Source: Calocera cornea HHB12733 (taxonomy: Eukaryota; Basidiomycota; Dacrymycetes; Dacrymycetales; Dacrymycetaceae). From it: DNA of 64,000 nt. The stretch covers positions 56,156-120,155 of the forward strand of contig KV424008.1 of the NCBI GenBank assembly GCA_001632435.1, written 5' to 3'. Both the position numbers and the translations under genes were made by a program. Below are positions 56,616 to 64,000 of this stretch, piece by piece (position 1 is the stretch's first letter; the number at the start of each line of letters is the position of its first letter). The notes below the pieces were generated by a model. It worked only from the letters and a program-made list of their open reading frames with translations, did not search any database and was not told the DNA's origin.

Positions 56616-59500
56616 CTAGAGCCGGCTCTCCACGAAAGTCTGCCCCTTCCAAAACACGCCCTTCCCAAAGGCGGCCTCGAGCGCATCCTCCACCGTCTCC
56701 ACGTACACAAACTCAATGTCCTTCCTCACCTCCACGGGCACGTCCATCTCCACGTCCCTCCTATTCCTCTTGGGTAGAATAACGCGCTTGATAGCTGCGC
56801 GGTGCGCGCCGAGCACCTTTTCTTTTATCCCGCCGACGGGGGCGACGCTCCCCCTCAGCGTGAGCTCGCCCGTCATGGCCGTGTTGGCGGGGACGGTGCG
56901 GCCCGTGAGGAGGGAGACGAACGCGCAGACCATTGCGACGCCTGCACTTGGACCGTCTTTCTTCGTCGCGCCCGCGGGAAGGTGCAGGTGGATGTCGATC
57001 GTGTCGGGCTCTTTGAGCGGGTCGTGCGACGGGGAGGTCGTGATGCCCAGTTCGAAGGCGTGCGACTTGACCTATGGCATTCTCAACATCAGCCCTCTTC
57101 CTTCCGTTGAGAATGAGAAGCCTACCCAGCTAAGCGCAATTTCCCCACTCTCCCTAATGACGTCCCCCAAACTGCCCGTAAGTCTCAGCTTGCCCTCCCC
57201 CGGCACCCTAATCGTCTCCACACTCAACAGCCCACCCTCCCCCTCGCCAGTGTATACCATTCCCCACACGACGCCGACCTTCTCCGTGCGCTCCTGCGAG
57301 TCGTCCCACCGCCCCAGGCCGAGGATGGACTCGAGCTGCTCCGGTCGCACGACGGGATCGTACACCTTAGTCCGGGCCGTCTGCTTGCCTTGCTCTGCTG
57401 AGCCGGAGCCGGTGCTGGACTCGGACAGCTCCACAGCCTTGTGCCTCACCACGGCCCCAATCTGCCTCTCCAGGCCCCTCACGCCCGCCTCCCGCGTATG
57501 GAGCATCGCAATCGCCCGTACCGTCTCGTCCGGCAGCACACACTGCCCCTCGCTCATCGCGTTCTGCTCGAGCTGCTTGGGCAGCAGGTACCGCTTAGCG
57601 ATGTGCAGCTTCTCCGCGTAGGTATAACCGGAGAGGGTGATGATCTCGCACCTGTCGAGCAAGGGGGCCGACATGCCATCGAGCGTGTTGGCCGTGGCGA
57701 TCCAGGTGACACCGGAGAGGTCGAACGGGATGCCCAGGTAATGGTCCACGAAGCGAGCGTTCTGCTCCGGGTCCAGCACTTCCAGCAAGGCAGCGGCCGG
57801 GTCTCCCATCACCCCTCCGCGCCCAGCGAGCTTGTCCACCTCGTCAAGAAGCATCACACAGTCCCTCCTCCCCGCACGGCGGAGCGCGGAGACGATGAGC
57901 CCCGGGCCGGAGGCGACGTACGTGCGCCGGTGGCCCCGGATCGACGCTTCGTCACGCACGCCGCCGAGGGAGATGCGCTCGAATGGCCTGGAGAGGGCGC
58001 GTGCGAGCGAGGCCGCGATAGAGGTCTTGCCTGTGCCGGGTGGGCCGACGAGCAGCAGGATTGGGGCCTTGATGGTCCGTGCCTTGGGGAGCACTGGCGC
58101 CTGAGCAAGCTCGGCCTTGCTGTCTGCGTTCCCAGTGGCGACGGCTACTGTGGAGGGGGAAATGGAGAGCGCGCGCAGGCGGAGCACAACGAGGTACTCC
58201 ATCAGGCGGCGCTTGATCTTGTCGAGGCCGTAGTGGTCACGCTCGAGCGTCGCGCGGGCGTTGGCGACGAAGTTGGGGTCGAGCAGCGCTGACTGCTCAG
58301 CCGCTTGGGACTTGCCGTCCTCGGTAGGCCAGGGGAGGCTGGTGAGCCACTCCAGCTAGCGCATATATCAGCTTTTGTTTCTGTGTATGGGTAAGGGAAG
58401 GGAGGGACGCACATAGCCCCTAATTACGCCCGTCTCCACGCTCCCCTGGGGGATCATCTTGAGCCTCTTCCATTCCCTCACGCCCGCCTTCCGTTCCTCG
58501 CTCCCCTTGACCATACCCTCGATCTTCTTCTTTACCTCCGCGAGCTCGTCCTCCCCCGCGGAGTCCTCGTCCAGCTCGGACTTGTCCCCTTCCCCTGGTG
58601 ACTGGGAGCCGCGGGATGTGGTCGAGTTGGCGGAGGAGGGGGAGGAGAGAGAGGAGAGAGCGCGCGAGAGAGTTGCGAGCTGTTCACGCAGGGAGCTTGG
58701 GGTGCGGGTGAGCGCTGTTGAGCTTGAAGGGAGCGGCTTGGACAGGAGGGCGGTCGAGAGTGCCACGCGGTCGGGGACGGAGACGCACTCCAATAACTCT
58801 GCTGAGTAATCAGCTCCTCTGCAACAGTGGACCAGCAGCATATAGTCAGCGCACTTAGGGAATCCTCATAGCTCGCCCCCACCGCGCCCATGACGACATC
58901 GCACGCCCACCCCGCCCTCTCGGGCCCCACAGCGGCCACCAGCTCTCCCAGTCTCGCCCATCCCTTAGCGGCCCCCTCCCTGCCCTCCCTACCCGCCTCC
59001 CTCTCCTTCCCACTCAGCACACGCACCGCCTTCTCCCTAAACGCCTCCCATGCATTGGGGTCCAGCTGCTCCTGCCCAGGCTTGGGGAAGCGCACTCTGT
59101 GCAGCGGCAGTGGGTCTAGCGGGGTGGAAGGCGGGTCGGGCAGGTGCACCCGGGCGAGGCCCTGGAGGGTCAGGACGTCTACCTGGCCCGAGCCACGCGC
59201 GAGGCGAACGAGGCTTGCGCTCACGCCTGTCGAGTGCAGCCTTCTCCCGTCTTCTACGCCCCAGCCAAGGCCGAGGTCGTCCCCCCCGTCCCCCTGAGCG
59301 GCGGGTAAGACCGGGACGGCGGCGATGACCGGTGGGCCGGGTAGGCCGGCAGACTGGGACTCGCGCAGGAGGTCGAGGAGGGCTGAAGCGACGGAGTGGG
59401 GGATTGGAATGGTGATCCTGGCGTGCGGGAGGAGGAGGCGTGGGTAGGGGAGCGGGAGGACGGGGAGGCGCGCATGGTCTTGGGATTTGTAGAGACCCAT
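56616..59500 (-). CDS. Peroxisomal Lon protease (ends in PTS1 SRL)
   Basis: This ATP-dependent protease and chaperone performs peroxisomal matrix quality control. The N-domain begins MGLYKSQDHARLPVLPLPYP. The AAA+ part has Walker A GPPGTGKTSIAASLA, Walker B CVMLLDEVDKL, TWIATANTLDGMSAPLLDRC (sensor/arginine region) and SLGGVRDEASIRGHRRTYV. The protease domain carries GATKKDGPSAGVAM (catalytic serine in PSAG) and GSVAPVGGIKEKVLGAHRAA (catalytic lysine). The last residues are SRL, a type-1 peroxisomal signal, which separates it from mitochondrial Lon; no mitochondrial presequence is visible. Introns near 58870-58835, 58411-58355 and 57121-57075 are inferred. The start at 59500 is chosen over an upstream in-frame ATG at 59632 because the conserved LPVLPLPYP follows it directly. 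Confidence 0.92.
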
Positions 59501-61624
59501 GGGAGTGTGTGGGATGTGGGTGGTTGAGGGGTGGGGATGATGCGGGGTTGGAGGTGTGTGGGGAAGTGAGGATGGTGAGCTGTAGAGTGTGGTGTAGAGC
59601 ACGAGAGCGAGCCTGTGCCCGTCATCCGTCATCCGTCATCCGCCCACCGAACACTCGAGACGACACCGCTCACCCGCCCGCTCACCGCCCGCTCACTCAC
59701 CCCGCGGATTCACATGCCCCCGATCACCCAATCAAGCCGCGAGACCTCCTTAGCCGGGCCCGGGTCCGCAGAAGCACTGCACCGCCACCCGAGTTAAGGG
59801 AATCTCCGTTGTTCGGGGAGGGGTAGCCTTTGCCCGCTTTCGGTCGTTCGGGTCGACGAACACATGGCGACGTGGATTTGGACAGATGCCGCCCGGGGTC
59901 GGGAACGCGTTCGACCAAGGGTGCCGAGCGCGAGCCTCCATTCGGCCAATCTTTCCCTTTTTCCTCCAGTATCTGCACGTGGGGAAGTGAAGGGTGAAGG
60001 GGAGTTAGGCCGACGTGCCACCGTACGACAGGTTCAGCGCCACGCGCGACCCACACAGAGGTATTTTGTTGCCTGCTCCTGAGCGCACGGACGCCCCGGG
60101 GATAGAGAGACTCAGCAGTTGTTGACCTGGGTAAAGGAACAATTCGGGCGATGACGGCGATCTGCGCCACAGTGACGGCGCACGGAGCTTCCAGTTTGCG
60201 TACGTGTGTTCCGGAGCTGCGGCGCAAACCGGACCCAGTCGGTATTTCCACCCGGACGACTCCGTCCTAGAGCCACGGTTTACTTTTGTGACAAAGTGAC
60301 AAGGTTGGTCTCCTTCTGACGACCATTCATCCCGCTCAAACCGTTGCAACGCTCAGGCGTTCGGTCAAATGCACCAAAATAAGCGTCCATAGTCTTCTGA
60401 TCCCCAGACCCCAACATCCAACCAGATTGTTTACTGCTACCCCACGGGAAAGGTGCGGGTAGATATATGAGCCTTGAGCGGTGAGGACGTGCTCAAGTGC
60501 AGTTTGCGACGATACTAGTCCTTGGCAGGGTACCCTACTCTGCCTGGCACATACTGTACCGGTCACCCTTTCCCACTGTCCCGGAAGGTAGAACCGAACT
60601 CCTTGCAGTGGGGCCTGTATATGAGGTCTGGGCCCCTGAGGAAATACTCTGAAAGTGCGTGCTTCCTGCGCTCCCTTTTCTGTTCGCTGTTCCAATAAGA
60701 TAAGATGCGGTGACGCAGTGCGCCTGCAATAGGATCTTCTTCCTACTTTGGACTTATCCGACCGGTCCACCACAACCACAATCACGATGCCGGACACCCT
60801 GCGCTTTCTGGCCCAATAATCCCGCAGCATATGGGCGCATCGGCCCCCAGCTACAACATGTGGCATAGCTCTCGGCGGAGACCGGAACGACGCTGTCCGT
60901 CAACTCTCCCTGACTCTCGGCATCCGCGGGTGTTTGCCACGTTCTGGGTTCTTGCCACAATTTTGGGAAGTGGAGCTCGGCTTCAACGGGTCGTCTCTGA
61001 CTGAAAACAAACTAGACGAGCCATCAACGCCCTCGGCGCTTCATCCAGTGTGGCATCAAGGGCCGAAGTTGCGAACCAAGGTGGCAGGCCCGGCTAAACT
61101 GCCGAGCAGAGTGTGGCAAGATACGTGGCAGTCCTTCTTACCCCAACTTGATAACCAAGCACGGTGACTACGAGCGTAGTGAGCTCATTTGGACTGGCGC
61201 ATCATTCTGCCACACGCTCGCTGCGGTAATGTGCATGGCTTCGCCACCTTTTTGGAGGTCCCCAAGATCGGACCGAGCTGCGCGTCCCATTTTTCTCTGC
61301 CTCTAGCCGAACAAAGCACACATCCGCAGCCGGAAGCCGAAACACTCCGGCCGTCGTAGCAGGGGCCTCTCCGAGGGGTGGCACAACGTGGCAACTCCCG
61401 GTATATCTCACAGCGCCCGAACAGCACGTGTACAACTCTCAATCGCGCCGCTTATCCATAAAAGGTGTGGCAGAAGTACAGCAATACAATACGCAACAAG
61501 TTCGGCAGTATGAGTTCTACAGCCCATAGGAACCGTAGCCGATATAGCTCAATTGTTCGTTTCGGTCTCCGCAGTAGCACCCGCAGACATTCGGCGTATC
61601 CCTCCGCCCTTTGTGGCCGCTTGC
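59501..61624. other. 2.1-kb spacer between Lon and OSBP genes
   Basis: The left part is the Lon promoter/5' UTR and the right end the 3' UTR of the OSBP gene. Several unsupported short frames exist (such as 60336-60866, minus), none with a domain. Nothing else was recognised. Confidence 0.5.
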
Positions 61625-63351
61625 CTAATCTTTCACCGCATCGGGTCCGATGTAGACGTACATTTCCTCGGTCGGCGGCTGCCCGCCGTACATGCTGGCG
61701 AGGTGCTCGTCTATGCGAGATACGAATCAGCTGCGCACGAGGAAATCAGAAGAACATGGAATACGTACAGACTTCGTCGTGGGGTATCTTCTCAAAGTAC
61801 TTGAGCTTCCACGTTGTACCTGCAGCTTGCTCGTCCTTGCGCATCTGGCGTTGTGAAGTCTGTCACACTATCAGCTTTGCTATCGCCTGGAAGTGACGCC
61901 ACTGATTTACTTCGATCTTCGTCTTTTCCTTGCTCGCGACTTCGTAGTCGCCGTTCTTGATACCATCGGCAACCTTCCTCCACAGCTTGCGGCTCTCCCA
62001 CTCGCTCTGCTCGCTCTCCGGCTTGACTGTGATTTCCTCCTTCGGCCCGCGAACATCGGTGAAGTAGGGTGTGCCCAAGCCGGGCTTGAGCTCGGGCTGG
62101 AACCCGGAGGCTTTGGTGTACGCCGACGTCTCGTGCCAGGTGCCTTCGATGACGTGGGTATGCTCCTCGGGTGCGGGGTGGTTGTACGGCGGAGTGAGCA
62201 CGGCCTTGAAAGAGTGGGGCTTGCCGGAAAAGTAGCCCTTGCCCTTGTATTCGATCTGTGGGAATGGCTGGATGAGCACATATGCGGTGTGTTGAGGAAG
62301 ATGCACATACCGTGCTGAGCCAACCATTCTCACACTGGATGTAGCTCATGTCGCTCAGTTCGGTGTATGGGCTGCCGTACCAGAGACCGTCGATCCTCAA
62401 GCGGGGAAGCGTGATGAGGTATCGTTCCTTGCCGGTCGGCAGGCCGTGAAGTGTCAGGAGGGCGTGCCCGGTCTGCTTCACGATGATGCTTCCGCCGGAG
62501 AAGCTCGTCTTCTGGCCGGAGAAGCCCGAGAGCTCGACGCCAGACTTCGCATTGTACATGCGATAGGCGGTGACTGGGGGATGGTGCGAGACTTGCTCGA
62601 CGGTCAGGGTCGTCTTGCCCCGTGTCTCAGTCTCGGGCCATTCGCCGAAGAAGAGCTCGCCCAGTACGGGATTGAGCGGCCTGCGGACGACGGTAAGTAT
62701 GCATCAATGTGACACGGATATGTCGCGCACTTCTTCTCTGAGCCCATCTTCTCATTACGGCTCGTGTACTGACCCTTCAAAGTGGCCTAGGAAGATGTAA
62801 GGAGCAGCCCAATGAATCAGATAAGAACACGGACGATAAACCACTTCAGCGCCCGGACAGAACGATCCTCTTCATCCACACCCTCTGCGATAGACGAGAA
62901 CAACTCAGGGCGTTCTCCCCAGTACGCTATGAGGGAAATGAGAACGCATCCATGATAATCGGCTGGATATCAGACTTACCTGGGAACTCGGTAAGAGAAA
63001 CGGGAGAAAGGATGAAGGGCGGGGCGGTGAGACTGGACAGATCTCCAGAGAAAGAGGCAATCCTGCAATGTGAACTGTGTCAGGGACGATGGATTACCTC
63101 ATGAGGTCAGCCTGCTTACTGCTTGATAAAGTTTGTCCAGCTCGACTTCTGTTTGGGTTTCAAGCGCCAACGATGGCGAGGCAACTGATCAGCGTTATGG
63201 TCTTGCGTTCGACCAGCAGACATTTGTCCATCTGGCCACAAGGGACGGGAGAGGCACTCACTTGTGCTGGGGGCACTGCAGTGGCATCGGTTGGCTCCTG
63301 CTCTGCGGGGGAAGCCGTTGGAGTAGGTTCCTTGGACCTGCCGAAGACCAT
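61625..63351 (-). CDS. KES1: Oxysterol-binding protein, short Kes1/Osh4 type
   Basis: Short OSBP-related proteins exchange sterols and PI4P between ER and Golgi membranes. The start MVFGRSKEPTPTASPAEQEP leads through short exons to FIKQ, IASFSGDLSSLTAPPFILSP (membrane-contact lid region), EKMGSEKKPLNPVLGELFFG and VEQVSHHPPVTAYRM, the OSBP signature EQVSHHPP with the PI4P-binding histidines. The core continues SGQKTSFSGGSIIVKQTGHA, YKGKGYFSGKPHSFKA, EGTWHETSAY and KLWRKVADGIKNGDYEVA. The last two exons give YFEKIPHDEV, Y and EHLASMYGGQPPTEEMYVYI, ending VKD. No PH or ankyrin domains precede it, so it is the Kes1/Osh4 class. Seven or more introns of about 50-70 bp are needed. Confidence 0.9.
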
Positions 63352-64000
63352 GGTTGCGCGTGTATTTGAATGTGGCGAGGATGAGGTGGGGTTGGGAGGC
63401 TAGGAGTGGAAGAGAGAGGATATAGATATAGTTCTGGCTGAATATAAGAGGAGGAGGAGGAGATGAGGCGAGGCAGGGCGGTGGGGAGGTGATGAGGGAC
63501 GGACCCGACTCCCTTGGACTTGTCTCCGAAGCGTATGGCACGGCTGGGATGCGTGTGAGACTGCTGATGCCACTCGCCCCCGGGACTGCCTGACGTCAGA
63601 ATCAGCTTCCTCCACAGCCACTATACACCTTTTGGGGCTCCGCGCCCCTGCCCCGGTCGTGGGTGCCATCACCCAGCGCCGCTTGCGTAGTTCCAAGTTG
63701 CTTCCTAACCCCCGTCCGACACTGTATCTTCGTGGCTGTTGTCTTGGCTGCGGCAACGACTCATACCGGCTCTGCTGTGTTCGCGCTCGACTGTTTGACC
63801 GTCCCTTGATCGACGCCGAGATACTATACACCGCCCCCCACTCTATCGCGCAAGGATCTATTTCTTGATGGGTCCGGCGGCAAGTTCGGTGAGTCGGTCG
63901 TAGGACGCTCGCTGGGTCTGCCCGCTCACCGTCTGGGTTGTCGTCTCTCCACAACCGTTGGGATGGGGGGTGGGGAATGATCACTGCTATGGCCCCCCCC
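63352..64000. other. Upstream region of the OSBP gene to window end
   Basis: Promoter and 5' UTR of the gene starting at 63351. A minus-strand open frame at 63400-63984 lacks any domain and is not called. No other element is seen. Confidence 0.5.

Noticed and set aside
60336..60866. 176-residue minus-strand open frame
   Set aside because: No motif or family resemblance; likely chance in a GC-rich spacer.

Overview
The window is nuclear DNA from a filamentous basidiomycete-type fungus, probably Agaricomycotina. This rests on dense 45-60 bp GT..AG introns inside nearly every gene, short intergenic spacers between conserved eukaryotic housekeeping genes on both strands, GC-rich proline/serine-rich disordered regions, and protein families typical of fungi (Kes1-type oxysterol-binding protein, fungal SLATT protein, KIN4-type kinase, Tma64/eIF2D). 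No prokaryotic operon, CRISPR array or recognisable transposon is visible.

Layout, left to right: end of uroporphyrinogen-III synthase (1-539); two minus-strand genes with Zn2Cys6 fingers, one ending in a hydrophobic membrane segment (988-2854); KIN4-type kinase (3476-7169); a 3.3 kb gene-poor stretch; mitochondrial RNA polymerase (10508-15157); ATP synthase subunit h (15490-16013) divergent from a p31comet-like HORMA-binding protein (16308-17690); PTS2-bearing 3-ketoacyl-CoA thiolase (18173-19689) divergent from a SLATT-domain membrane protein (20561-22899); a repeat-rich spacer; a large RasGEF protein with an N-terminal GTPase-like P-loop domain (24075-28895); mitochondrial Bax-inhibitor-family protein (29242-30310); a tandem pair of membrane-anchored double-Zn2Cys6 genes (31012-34195); an alpha/beta hydrolase whose nucleophile elbow lacks serine (34892-36142); eIF2D/Tma64 (36397-38432); Dim1 rRNA dimethyltransferase (38555-39717); AP-1 beta-adaptin (40052-42537); APC1 (42771-48872); DAHP synthase (49026-50393); PIH1 protein (51029-52527); two-LIM protein (53282-54620); a 2 kb spacer holding a tRNA-like element; peroxisomal Lon protease ending in SRL (56616-59500); a 2.1 kb spacer; and a Kes1/Osh4-type oxysterol-binding protein (61625-63351).

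Most genes are unconnected housekeeping functions: mitochondrial expression and bioenergetics (RPO41, ATP14, BI-1 family), peroxisome (thiolase, Lon), cell-cycle control (APC1, p31comet), translation and ribosome biogenesis (Tma64, Dim1), and traffic or lipid transfer (AP-1, Kes1). The stand-out is a small multigene family seen at two loci about 29 kb apart. Its members carry one or two Zn2Cys6 fingers, normally a single DNA-binding motif of fungal transcription factors, followed by an acidic linker and a C-terminal hydrophobic pair. In five of the six reconstructed intact fingers the core is encoded by an exon of exactly 61 nt in the same phase, so the finger looks like a duplicating exon cassette. 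The tandem pair shows a near-identical 3' end next to diverged 5' halves, as expected from gene conversion.

Intron positions were assigned by eye from GT/AG sites, reading frame and family motifs; they are inferences. Intergenic stretches were scanned for motifs only.
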